Origin: Gammaproteobacteria bacterium
GTDB taxonomy: Bacteria > Pseudomonadota > Gammaproteobacteria > Steroidobacterales > Rariloculaceae
Direction: 5' to 3'
Assembly: GCA_022825505.1 (NCBI GenBank)
Contig: JAJDWR010000084.1
Location: forward strand, 62,001 to 126,000
Length of the DNA: 64,000 nt
Below, piece after piece: positions 52,213 to 60,428 of the stretch; the first letter of the stretch is position 1; each line of letters begins with the position of its first letter. Under the pieces are notes generated by a model. That model saw only the letters and a list, made by a program, of their open reading frames with translations. It had not been told where the DNA came from and did no database searches. Both the position numbers and the translations under genes were made by a program.

Positions 52213-52341
52213 GCGCGCTACCAGCCTTTATGCCAGCCCGAAGTTCCATGTCGATCCAGGCCACTAATCCGATCATAAGATCACTAAACTTCGCCATCGG
52301 TACAGATTTTTGTCCAAAGCAGCGTCGTTTCCACTCATATG

Positions 52342-52369
52342 ATTATACAATGCGAGTAGGCAAGAGCAA
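52342..52369 (-). promoter_or_regulatory. Probable promoter of the toxin/MqsA/ATPase operon
   Basis: On the minus strand TTGCTC (52369-52364) and a perfect TATAAT (52347-52342) lie 16 bp apart, about 130 bp upstream of the toxin ATG. The site is in an unusually AT-rich patch just before the divergent modB gene. Confidence 0.5.
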
Positions 52370-52422
52370 ATTGGCATTCCCGTCGCGTTGACATCCTGCG
52401 CGGTGGCTGGCTTGATCGAACC

Positions 52423-53100
52423 ATGGGCGCGATCGAACTGGGACCTGTCTGGCTGAGTCTGCAATTGGCGGCTGTGACGGTCGTTGTGCTCCTGGTCGTG
52501 GGGACGCCGTTGGCCTGGTGGCTTGCCTTCACACGGTCGCGGTTCAAGCCGGGCGTCGAAGCGTTGGTGGCGGTGCCGCTGGTCCTGCCGCCCACCGTGC
52601 TGGGGTTCTACCTGCTGATTTTGCTCGGCCCCGCGGGGCCCATCGGTCGATTCTGGGTGCAACTTACGGATACCGCGCTGACCTTTTCCTTCCAGGGGCT
52701 GGTGGTCGCGTCCGTGATCTACTCGTTTCCCTTCGCCGTGCAGCCCCTGCAGAATGCGTTCGAAAACGTCGGCCGCGGGCCCCTGGAGGCGGCGGCGACG
52801 CTTGGAGCCAGACCGCTGGATTGCTTCTTCCGCGTCGCCTTGCCCCTGGCGACCCGGGGCGTCGTGACCGCGGTCGTGCTCGGCTTTGCCCACACGCTGG
52901 GCGAGTTCGGCGTCGTGCTGATGGTCGGCGGCAACATTCCCGGCGAGACCCGGGTGGTGTCCATCGCCATCTACGAGCATGTGGAAACGCTGAACTATGC
53001 GCAGGCGCATATTCTCTCTGCGGGCCTGCTGGTGTTTTCCTTTGCGGTGCTGCTGGGCGTCTATGTCTTCAACCGGCGCCTGCCCGTCAACAGGGTCTGA
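52423..53100 (+). CDS. modB: Molybdate ABC transporter permease
   Basis: 225 residues, about five membrane helices. The family blocks VGTPLAWWLAFTRSRF, VPLVLPPTVLGFYLLILLGP and the coupling loop EAAATLGARPLDCFFRVALP (EAA motif) are clear, followed by HTLGEFGVVLMVGGNIPGET, which is typical of ModB. It forms the inner-membrane channel with ModC, whose GTG lies 3 bp downstream. No modA binding-protein gene precedes it. Confidence 0.92.
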   Translation: MGAIELGPVWLSLQLAAVTVVVLLVVGTPLAWWLAFTRSRFKPGVEALVAVPLVLPPTVLGFYLLILLGPAGPIGRFWVQLTDTALTFSFQGLVVASVIYSFPFAVQPLQNAFENVGRGPLEAAATLGARPLDCFFRVALPLATRGVVTAVVLGFAHTLGEFGVVLMVGGNIPGETRVVSIAIYEHVETLNYAQAHILSAGLLVFSFAVLLGVYVFNRRLPVNRV

Positions 53101-53103
53101 ACG

Positions 53104-54270
53104 GTGTCCACGCTGGCAATCGATATTCGGCTTGCGAGGGGCGATTTTCGCCTGCGCTTCGATGCCGAACTGCAGCTTGAGGGCATCACGGCGGTTTTCG
53201 GCCCCAGCGGCGCGGGCAAGACGAGCCTGCTGCGGGTGATTGCCGGACTCGAAAAGGAGGCGGAGGGCCGGGTCGCCCTGGGCGGCGAACTGTGGCAGGA
53301 CACGGACGGCAACGTCATGGTGCCGGCGCACGCGCGCCACCTGGGTTTCGTGTTCCAGGATGCACGCCTGTTCCCGCACCTTTCAGTGGAAGGCAATCTG
53401 CTCTTCGCCGCGGAGCGCGCCCGGCGGCGGAATGGCGTGGGGGCCGGTTGGTGGAGGGCAGGCGGAGCAGACGGGCGAGAGGTCGGCGCCCGGGAAACCA
53501 ACGCTCCGACCGCTCCGGAAACCTCCCTGCCCGCCGTCATCCAGGCGCTGGATCTGAAAGATCTTCTCGGGCGAAAGCCCGATACGCTTTCGGGCGGCGA
53601 GATTCAGCGGGTCGCGATGGGCCGTGCCCTGCTGACCGCGCCCCGCATCATGCTGCTGGACGAACCGCTGTCTGCGCTCGATCTTCGGCGCAAGGCCGAG
53701 ATCATCCCTTACGTGGAACGCCTGGCCGGCGATTTCGGCGTTCCGGTGCTCTACGTGACCCACAACGTGGATGAGGTTGCGCGGCTCGCATCTTCAATGG
53801 TTCTCCTGGCCGAGGGGCGCCTGGCTGCCATGGGCGGTGTCGCCGAGACCCTCGAGCGGGTGGAACTGTGGCCAATCACCGGCCGCCTGGAGGCGGGATC
53901 GGTACTGGAGGCGATCGCCGGGGAGACGCGCGACGGGATGACTTCACTGGACGTGGCGGGCGAGACGCTGCGAGTCCCTGCCATCGGCGTCAGCGCCGGC
54001 ACGCAGGTGCATCTTCGCGTTCAGGCCAGGGACGTGGCGGTCGCATGCGAGCGGCCCGAGCGGTTGAGCATTCGGAACGCCCTGCCCGCAACCCTGGTGA
54101 GCATTCAGTTCAGCGAAGCCCCGTTCGTCGAGTTGCTGCTGGATGTGCATGGCCAGCACCTGCGATCCCGGGTCACCCGGGAAGCTGTGGAGGATCTCGG
54201 CCTGCGTGAGGGCCAGCCGGTCTTTGCACTGATCAAGAGCGTTGCCTTCGAGGGCCGGTTGTTGAACTGA
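53104..54270 (+). CDS. modC: Molybdate ABC transporter ATP-binding protein
   Basis: 388 residues, GTG at 53104. Walker A is FGPSGAGKTSLLRVIAGLE, the Q-loop GFVFQDARLFPHLSV, the signature DTLSGGEIQRVAMGRALL and Walker B RIMLLDEPLSALDL. A C-terminal TOBE/Mop domain follows (SIRNALPATLVSIQF). Between the Q-loop and the signature there is an extra segment of roughly 35 residues, rich in G, A and R (GVGAGWWRAGGADGREV), absent from typical ModC. Residue positions downstream are otherwise normal. Confidence 0.92.
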   Translation: MSTLAIDIRLARGDFRLRFDAELQLEGITAVFGPSGAGKTSLLRVIAGLEKEAEGRVALGGELWQDTDGNVMVPAHARHLGFVFQDARLFPHLSVEGNLLFAAERARRRNGVGAGWWRAGGADGREVGARETNAPTAPETSLPAVIQALDLKDLLGRKPDTLSGGEIQRVAMGRALLTAPRIMLLDEPLSALDLRRKAEIIPYVERLAGDFGVPVLYVTHNVDEVARLASSMVLLAEGRLAAMGGVAETLERVELWPITGRLEAGSVLEAIAGETRDGMTSLDVAGETLRVPAIGVSAGTQVHLRVQARDVAVACERPERLSIRNALPATLVSIQFSEAPFVELLLDVHGQHLRSRVTREAVEDLGLREGQPVFALIKSVAFEGRLLN

Positions 54271-54391
54271 TCCGCATTTCGCACCGGAGGATGCGGCGTT
54301 GTACGATGGTGATGTCCACCCTGGTGAAGCGCATCTGCCTGAATGGGCGAAGGCCCGCGTGCAGACCGGCGGGTACCTTGAGGAGAGAGTG

Positions 54392-55519
54392 ATGAACAGA
54401 ATCGTGATGAGTTTCGTTGTCCTGGCTGCATCGCTGCCGGCGTTCTCCCACCACAGCAACTCGGCGTACCGGGTCACCGAGGTCATCTCCCTTACGGGGA
54501 CGGTGCAGGAATGGCGCTGGGTCAATCCGCATACGTGGTTGTTCGTGGTCGTGGAAGACGAGAATGGCGAGCAACAGGAGTGGGCCCTTGAAGGGCGTGC
54601 GCCGGGCATACTGGCCCGGGCCGGATGGAACCCGGAAGTCTTTCAGCCCGGCGAGACGGTCATGGTGTATGGAAGCCCCGCGAAGGACGGCAGCGCCGAG
54701 GCGATAATCGCCCGGGTGACGAAGGCCGACGGGACGATTCTGGGCAATTCACCCGACTATTTTTCCGGTGCCGAAGGCCCGGTCGCACCCACTGTCGCTT
54801 CCACCGGTACCACGCCCGATTTTTCGGGCGTCTACTATCCGTACCGGCCCGACGGCGGAGGAGGAATGGGCGCGGGGACGGCCACGCCGTCCGACGGTTC
54901 TCCACCACCGCCTCCTGCCCGTTCGGCTCCCATCAGTGACGGGTCGCTGGGCCGGTTGCCCCACGAACCGAAGCTCACGCCCGAGTACATGGCGATGTGG
55001 GAAGTCATTACCGAGTCGCTCATCGCCGGGTCCTACGAGTACGACAACAGTCACAACTGCCTGCCGCCGGGCATGCCCTCGATGATGGCCATGCCGTACG
55101 GGATGGAGGTGATGCAGAACGACCGGAAGATCACCTTCTTCGGCGAGCATCTGGACGCATTGCGGCGCGTGTACCTGGACGAGCGCGAACCCTCCGAGAG
55201 GGTCCTCAACGATCCGACGTACGCCGGCTACTCGACCGGGCGCTGGGAGGGCGACACGCTGGTCGTGGATACCGTCGCGCTGACCACCAAGTCGTACATC
55301 ACCGGGAAGACGCCGCACAGCGACCGGATGACCATCCGCGAGCGCATCCGGTTCACCGAACCAGACATTCTCGAGAACCGCATCACGGTTAACGATCCGG
55401 TGGCCCTGACCGAGCCCTGGGAGGTTGTCTACCGGTACCGGAAGGCTTCGTATCCTGATGACGAGCTGCGGGAGTTCGCGTGCGCCGAGGGATTGAGAGA
55501 CTCGCCCGTACACCAGTAA
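54392..55519 (+). CDS. Long DUF6152-type exported protein
   Basis: 375 residues from the ATG at 54392 (GGAGAG upstream). A signal peptide (IVMSFVVLAASLPAFS) is followed directly by HHSNSAYRVTEVISLTGTVQ and NPHTWLFVVVEDENGEQQEW, the DUF6152 domain. A proline/glycine-rich linker (about residues 165-190) leads to a C-terminal domain with AGYSTGRWEGDTLVVDT, shared with the partial gene at 1-954. Function unknown; periplasmic. It is transcribed in the same direction as modBC, 121 bp downstream. Confidence 0.82.
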   Translation: MNRIVMSFVVLAASLPAFSHHSNSAYRVTEVISLTGTVQEWRWVNPHTWLFVVVEDENGEQQEWALEGRAPGILARAGWNPEVFQPGETVMVYGSPAKDGSAEAIIARVTKADGTILGNSPDYFSGAEGPVAPTVASTGTTPDFSGVYYPYRPDGGGGMGAGTATPSDGSPPPPPARSAPISDGSLGRLPHEPKLTPEYMAMWEVITESLIAGSYEYDNSHNCLPPGMPSMMAMPYGMEVMQNDRKITFFGEHLDALRRVYLDEREPSERVLNDPTYAGYSTGRWEGDTLVVDTVALTTKSYITGKTPHSDRMTIRERIRFTEPDILENRITVNDPVALTEPWEVVYRYRKASYPDDELREFACAEGLRDSPVHQ

Positions 55520-55589
55520 GCGGAACAACTGTCCACCAGTCAGTGGAACGGCCGTCCACCGTTACGCAATGCAGCCGTCCACTGCAGGA

Positions 55590-55630
55590 CACCGCCAGCC
55601 CGTGACTACAGTCCCGTGTCACCGGCGGTG
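55590..55630. terminator. Hairpin between convergent genes
   Basis: CACCGCC (55590-55596) pairs with GGCGGTG (55624-55630), with an inner GTGAC/GTCAC pair, between the stops of the DUF6152 gene and dctM. Without U-tracts it is a candidate bidirectional terminator only. The bases just before it contain three copies of GTCCAC. Confidence 0.35.
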
Positions 55631-55638
55631 GCCCACCC

Positions 55639-56958
55639 TCACATCAGCAGGTGCGGCAGGAACAGCGTAATCGGGGGGATCAGGATCAGCAGTGCCACGC
55701 GGACCACGCCCGAGAGCAGGAACGGCGTCACGCCGATGAACGTCTCGCGCATGGGCACCTTGGGCGCATGGTGGTTGATGATCAGCACGTTGATCCCCAC
55801 CGGCGGCGTGATCAGTCCGGCTTCCACGACGATCAGTACCACAATGCCGAACCACATCTTCAGGTCCGCCTCCGGCATGGCGAAATCCAGGCCCGCCATG
55901 ATGGGCCAGAAGATCGGGATGGTGAGGAAGATCATCGCCAGGCTGTCCATCAGGCAGCCGAGCAGCAAGTAGACGACCAGCAGCAGGATCAGGATCACGT
56001 AGGGGTTCAGGCCGCTGGCAGCCGCCAGCGAGGAGAGCTGGTCCGCAACGCCCGTGAGCGCCATGAAGATGTTCAGGAAGCCGGCTCCCAGCAGGATCAG
56101 GAAGATCATTCCCGTGGTCTTGGCCGCGTCCTTGACGCAGGAGACGAATCCCTCGAAATCAAGATTGCCCTTCCACACAGCCAGCGCGCCGGCGCCGAAC
56201 GCGCCCACCGCGGCGCCCTCGGTGGGGTCGAAGATGCCGAAGTAGATGCCGCCGATCACCACCACGAACAGCAGCAGGGTGGGCCAGGTGTCCAGCAGCG
56301 CCTGGATTCTTTCGGGGCCGGTGGCGCGGGCGCCCACGGGCCCCGATTCGGGGAAGATGCGGACCCAGATGCTGATCGCCGCCAGGTAGCCGACCAGGCC
56401 GATGATGCCCGGGATGAGCGCCGCCTGGAACATCTGCACGATATTCGCCTGTACCGCGATGGCGTAGATGATCAGGGCGACCGAAGGCGGTATCAGGATG
56501 CCGAGAGTGCCGCCCGCGGCCAGCGCGCCGGTGGCCAGGCTGCCCGAGTACCGGTAGCGCTCGAGCTCCGGAATCGCCACCCGCGCCATGGTCCCCGCCG
56601 TCGCCAGGGACGAGCCGCAGATCGCCCCGAAGGCGCCGCAGCCGCCCACCGCGGCCATGGCCACGCCGCCGCGCCGGTGCCCCAGGAACACGTTCGCGGC
56701 GGAGAACAGCGACCGGCTGAGCCCCGAGCGGGATGCAAACTCACCCATGAGCAGGAACATGGGGATGACCGAGAACTCGTAGGAGGCGAACTGCCAGAAC
56801 GCCGCCGTCTTCATGTAGGCGAGCACCGGGTCGAACCCGGACAGCGCCACGTAACCGCAAATGCCGACGGCGAGCATGGCCAGCCCCACCGGGATGCGGA
56901 TAACCAGCAGGCCGATGAGCACCGCCAGCCCGATGAGCGCCAATTGCAGGCTATTCAT
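55639..56958 (-). CDS. TRAP transporter large permease (DctM)
   Basis: 439 residues from the ATG at 56958, which overlaps the small-permease stop by 8 bp. About twelve membrane segments. Family blocks are IPVGLAMLAVGICGYVAL, FLLMGEFASRSGLSRSLF, AVGGCGAFGAICGSSLATAG and TLGILIPPSVALIIYAIAV. It is the Na+-coupled transport subunit. No solute-binding protein gene is adjacent; the nearest in the window is at 21.5 kb. Confidence 0.92.
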   Translation of the reverse strand: MNSLQLALIGLAVLIGLLVIRIPVGLAMLAVGICGYVALSGFDPVLAYMKTAAFWQFASYEFSVIPMFLLMGEFASRSGLSRSLFSAANVFLGHRRGGVAMAAVGGCGAFGAICGSSLATAGTMARVAIPELERYRYSGSLATGALAAGGTLGILIPPSVALIIYAIAVQANIVQMFQAALIPGIIGLVGYLAAISIWVRIFPESGPVGARATGPERIQALLDTWPTLLLFVVVIGGIYFGIFDPTEGAAVGAFGAGALAVWKGNLDFEGFVSCVKDAAKTTGMIFLILLGAGFLNIFMALTGVADQLSSLAAASGLNPYVILILLLVVYLLLGCLMDSLAMIFLTIPIFWPIMAGLDFAMPEADLKMWFGIVVLIVVEAGLITPPVGINVLIINHHAPKVPMRETFIGVTPFLLSGVVRVALLILIPPITLFLPHLLM

Positions 56959-57538
56959 CGGCGATGCCTCCCGGCAACCCGGCGGCGCCGGTTTCCGGTG
57001 CCTCGGCAGCGGTGCCCGGCGCTTCGACGGGATTCCCGAACGTTTCAACGGCGGTATAGAAGCAGCAAACCGCCAGAAGCGCGAACGATGCGATGCCGAA
57101 CGGATGCACGACCCAGACCGGGAAGCCCAGGATCATGGAAATATCGCTGTTCCGTACCGTATCTGCCAGACCGAAGACCGATCGCCAGGCGAACAGCGCG
57201 GCCACCACCCCGAACAACGTCGCCGCAAGCACGTCCATGCCGCGCTGCACGCCGGGAGGCATCCGCGAAATGAAGATATCCACAGCCACGTTGCCCTTCT
57301 GCATGTAGCAGTAGGGCAGGAACATGAAGATCGCCACGGCCGTTCCCAGCGCCACGATCTCAAAGTCCCCCGGCACCGGACTGGAAAACATCGCCCGGCC
57401 GAAAATACTGATCACCACCAGCACCACCATGGCGGTCAGCACGATGCCGCCGACAACCGCAAACCAGGCCGAAATCCGGTGCAGCTGTTCACCCAGCTTG
57501 GTCAAGGCGTTGTCCTCATCCGATGAGCTCGTGGCCAC
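56951..57538 (-). CDS. TRAP transporter small permease (DctQ)
   Basis: 195 residues from a GTG at 57538; no ATG fits. Four membrane helices, with RISAWFAVVGGIVLTAMVVL, FGRAMFSSPVPGDFEIVALG and PYCYMQKGNVAVDIFISRMP, the typical DctQ pattern. The C-terminal tail is longer than usual and rich in A, P, G and E (EAPGTAAEAPETGAAG). It forms a complex with DctM encoded immediately downstream. Confidence 0.87.
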   Translation of the reverse strand: MATSSSDEDNALTKLGEQLHRISAWFAVVGGIVLTAMVVLVVISIFGRAMFSSPVPGDFEIVALGTAVAIFMFLPYCYMQKGNVAVDIFISRMPPGVQRGMDVLAATLFGVVAALFAWRSVFGLADTVRNSDISMILGFPVWVVHPFGIASFALLAVCCFYTAVETFGNPVEAPGTAAEAPETGAAGLPGGIADE

Positions 57539-57651
57539 GGGCCGCCCGTGGGTCTTCGAGAATCGCTCGGGAATCGCACCGCAAGGCCCGTTTTCCCGCC
57601 ATTTCGCACGACGACTCGCCCGCAATTACCCGCCACGCGCATTATCGCCAC

Positions 57652-58527
57652 TTACCCGCCGAACCCGTAGAGCCTGTGGGGGTTGTCGACCAGCACCTTT
57701 TGGCGCAGCGCCGCGTCGGGCATGAACAAGGGTATCAGGTCCACCAGGTCGCCGTCGTTGGGCATGTGCTTCCTGATATTGGGATGGGGCCAGTCGGTAC
57801 CCCACAGGGTCCGGTCGGGGCAGACCTCCAGCAGCGCCTGCGCGAAGGGCACTGCGTCCGTGAACGGCGGGCCCGCCGTCGAAATCCGCTCGGCGCCGCA
57901 AATCTTCACCCAGCAATTCTCCCGCCGCGCAGTATCCAGCAACAACCGGAACGGCCGTTGCTCCAGACCGTCCCCTGTGGGCACGCGGCCCATATGGTCG
58001 ATGACAAATGGCACCGGCAGCTCGTCCAGCAGGCCGCTGAACTCCAGCAGATCACCGGCATCGAAGTGCAGCACCACATGCCAGCCCAGACCCGTGATCT
58101 GCTTCACGACCCGATGAAACACCGTCATGTCCGGCGTGCCGCCCAGGTGCTTGACGAAGTTGAACCGCACCCCCCGGATCCCGCCCTCATGAAGCCGTTC
58201 GTACGCCCGGTCGTCCAGGCTGCCGTCCACGTTCGCCACACCGCGGTAACGCCCCCCACTCTGCGCGATCGCATCGAGGATCACCGTGTTATCGACCCCG
58301 TGGCAACTCGCATTCACCAGCACCGCCCGTTCCAGCCCCAGCGTCGCCTGCAGCTCCCGGAACCGTTCCAGCGGCGCATCCGGCGGCGTGTATTTCCGCC
58401 CCCGCGCGTACGGATAAACCGCCCCCGGCCCAAAAATATGGCAATGAGCATCGCAAGCCCCGGCAGGCGGAACATACTCCGGCTTGCGCGTATCCGGGTC
58501 CGGCGCTCTGCAGGTGGGAATCGACAC
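57652..58527 (-). CDS. Amidohydrolase-2 family hydrolase (PDC-lactonase-like)
   Basis: 291 residues, GTG at 58527. TIM-barrel metal hydrolase: ACDAHCHIFGPGAVYPYARG (HxH), VLVNASCHGVDNTVI, GIRGVRFNFVKHLGGTPDM, PFVIDHMGRVP and TLWGTDWPHPN (catalytic aspartate). The layout resembles 2-pyrone-4,6-dicarboxylate lactonase, but the substrate is unproven. It lies upstream of dctQ on the same strand and may process an acid imported by that TRAP system. Confidence 0.82.
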   Translation of the reverse strand: MSIPTCRAPDPDTRKPEYVPPAGACDAHCHIFGPGAVYPYARGRKYTPPDAPLERFRELQATLGLERAVLVNASCHGVDNTVILDAIAQSGGRYRGVANVDGSLDDRAYERLHEGGIRGVRFNFVKHLGGTPDMTVFHRVVKQITGLGWHVVLHFDAGDLLEFSGLLDELPVPFVIDHMGRVPTGDGLEQRPFRLLLDTARRENCWVKICGAERISTAGPPFTDAVPFAQALLEVCPDRTLWGTDWPHPNIRKHMPNDGDLVDLIPLFMPDAALRQKVLVDNPHRLYGFGG

Positions 58528-58614
58528 GGCGCGCTATGTTACCAACATTAACGTACTCGGACCCCATACGTTTTTTGCTCGCGCCCCGGAACTCGATACG
58601 CTATTGGCTCGCGC

Positions 58615-58760
58615 GCACGGGTTGTCCGTGGAACATGTTTGCGCGCGTCGTGTGCTCGGCGCGGAGCCATGGATGGCAGGAGCGCCGAGCGCCGATCCGA
58701 GCCCGCCAGGGATGGCGGGCGAGGTTGAGCGCGCAAACATGTTCCACGGACAACCCGTGC
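58615..58760. repeat. Palindromic dispersed element, copy B
   Basis: Perfect 32-bp arms (58615-58646 and 58729-58760) flank an 82-bp core with two internal hairpins: GCTCGGCGC/GCGCCGAGC and GCCCGCCA-GGGA-TGGCGGGC. The core matches copy A in inverted orientation at about 90% by eye; the arms do not. It fills most of the 347-bp gap between the divergent amidohydrolase and aldehyde dehydrogenase genes. Open frames through it are considered spurious. Confidence 0.88.
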
Positions 58761-58874
58761 CCCCACGATCACCACATAATCAAGATTTCCCAAGACTGCA
58801 GCATCGCCTGCTGACAAGTGTAAAATCGTCGTTCGGACGGATCCGCACGAAACGAATGGAGTGGAGTTATCTTG

Positions 58875-60314
58875 ATGGCTGAACCTGCTGCCAGAATGCA
58901 ACACCAGCGCGACTTCGCGCTGACGATCGACGGCCAGTTCGTTGCCGGCGACGAGACCCTGGACGTCATCGACCCGGCAACCGAAGAGGTATTCGCCATT
59001 GCTCCCGCCGCCGGCCGAGAGCATCTGGAGCAGGCCGTAGCGGCCGCCCGGCGAGCGTTGCGTGCCTGGCGCGCGCTATCCTTCGAGGAACGCGCGGAGC
59101 TGATCCGGCAGTATTCCGTCCTCCTCCGCGAGCGCAAGCACGAACTGGGCGAACTGCTCACCCGCGAGCAGGGCAAACCCATCGGACAGTCCGTAGCCGA
59201 GTTCGAGCGCGGCACCGCCCAGGCCGACGGCATGGCGGGCATCGAAATCCCGGTCGAAGTTCTCCTCGAGGACGACAATCGCCGCATCGAGCTGCACTAC
59301 CGTCCGTTGGGCGTCGTCGGCATCATCACCCCCTGGAACGCGCCCGCCGCGCTGGCGCTGGGATCGCTGAGCGCCGCGCTCTACACCGGCAATACCGTCG
59401 TCCTCAAGCCTTCGCCCTACACCCCGCTGACCACGCTCAGGATGGGCGAACTCGCACAGCAGGTCTTTCCGCCCGGCGTCGTCAACGTGCTGGCGGCAGG
59501 CAACGACCTGGGCCAGTGGATGACCGAGCATCCCGACATCGACAAGATTTCGTTCACGGGCTCGGTAGCCACAGGCAAGAAGGTCCTGGCAACCGCGTCG
59601 GAGACCCTCAAGCGCGTCACGCTGGAACTCGGCGGCAACGATCCGGCCATCGTTCTCGACGACGCCGATCCGCAGGCCATCGCCAGGTCGCTGTTCTTCG
59701 CCTGCTTCGTGAACAGCGGTCAGGTCTGCATGGCGGTCAAGCGCATCTATGCGCACGAGAGCGTCTACGAAGAGTTGTGTTCGGCGTTGGTGGACGAGGC
59801 GAACGCGGCCAGGGTCGGCAACGGGCTCGATCCGGATACGAAGCTGGGACCGCTGCAGAACAGGATGCAGTACGAAAAGGTTTCGGAGATCCTGGAGGAG
59901 ACGAAGAACAACGGCGCCACCGTCCTCACCGGCGGCGAAATTCCCGACCGGCCAGGCTACTTCATTCCGCCGACCCTGGTTACCGACGTGGACGACGACA
60001 GCCGGATCGTCAGCGAGGAACAGTTCGGTCCGGTGGTGCCCATATTGAAATTCACCGATCCGGAAGACGCACTGCGGCGCGCCAACGACACCCGCTATGG
60101 CCTGAGCGGCTCGGTCTGGACGTCGGACCCGGCACGCGGCAAGGCGCTGGCGGAGCGCATGGAAGTGGGCACCGCCTGGGTCAACCAGCACCGGGCGGTG
60201 TCCGCCTACGTGCCCTTTGGCGGCGCCAAGCAGTCCGGACTGGGCCGCCAGTACTCCATCATCGGGCTCAAGGGCTACATGGAGCCGAAGGTTGTGAGCG
60301 TGGCGAAACAATGA
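58875..60314 (+). CDS. NAD(P)-dependent aldehyde dehydrogenase
   Basis: 479 residues from the ATG at 58875, with GGAG 8 bases upstream. Signature elements are VVGIITPWNAPAALALGSLS, KPSPYTPLTTLRMGELAQ, SFTGSVATGKKV, the catalytic glutamate in VTLELGGNDPAIVLDDAD and the catalytic cysteine in FVNSGQVCMAVKRIYAHE. It ends with PFGGAKQSGLGRQ. It oxidises an aldehyde to the acid; the substrate is not evident. A small ORF overlaps its stop. Confidence 0.93.
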   Translation: MAEPAARMQHQRDFALTIDGQFVAGDETLDVIDPATEEVFAIAPAAGREHLEQAVAAARRALRAWRALSFEERAELIRQYSVLLRERKHELGELLTREQGKPIGQSVAEFERGTAQADGMAGIEIPVEVLLEDDNRRIELHYRPLGVVGIITPWNAPAALALGSLSAALYTGNTVVLKPSPYTPLTTLRMGELAQQVFPPGVVNVLAAGNDLGQWMTEHPDIDKISFTGSVATGKKVLATASETLKRVTLELGGNDPAIVLDDADPQAIARSLFFACFVNSGQVCMAVKRIYAHESVYEELCSALVDEANAARVGNGLDPDTKLGPLQNRMQYEKVSEILEETKNNGATVLTGGEIPDRPGYFIPPTLVTDVDDDSRIVSEEQFGPVVPILKFTDPEDALRRANDTRYGLSGSVWTSDPARGKALAERMEVGTAWVNQHRAVSAYVPFGGAKQSGLGRQYSIIGLKGYMEPKVVSVAKQ

Positions 60315-60409
60315 ACATGCCGAATGGGGGTTTCGAAGCCATGAGCGCGGGGGCCGCGGGGGCGATCGTGAAGCGACAGCACACCTTCACATGGCGCAGA
60401 CGGACCTGA
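60311..60409 (+). CDS. Possible small ORF overlapping the aldehyde dehydrogenase stop
   Basis: 32 codons from an ATG that overlaps the preceding stop (ATGA) to a TGA at 60409. The product starts MNMPNGGFEAMSAGAAGAIV and ends in a basic TWRRRT. The coupling is suggestive, but there is no recognisable domain and it may be fortuitous. Confidence 0.25.
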   Translation: MNMPNGGFEAMSAGAAGAIVKRQHTFTWRRRT

Positions 60410-60428
60410 TCGGCAAGGGGGAGCGACA

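Noticed and set aside
51998..52297. Overlapping minus-strand frame starting at 52297 (MAKFSDLMIGLVAWIDMELR)
   Set aside because: Its start looks protein-like, but it soon runs out of frame through the better-supported toxin-candidate gene; it may be a leader peptide, which I cannot show.
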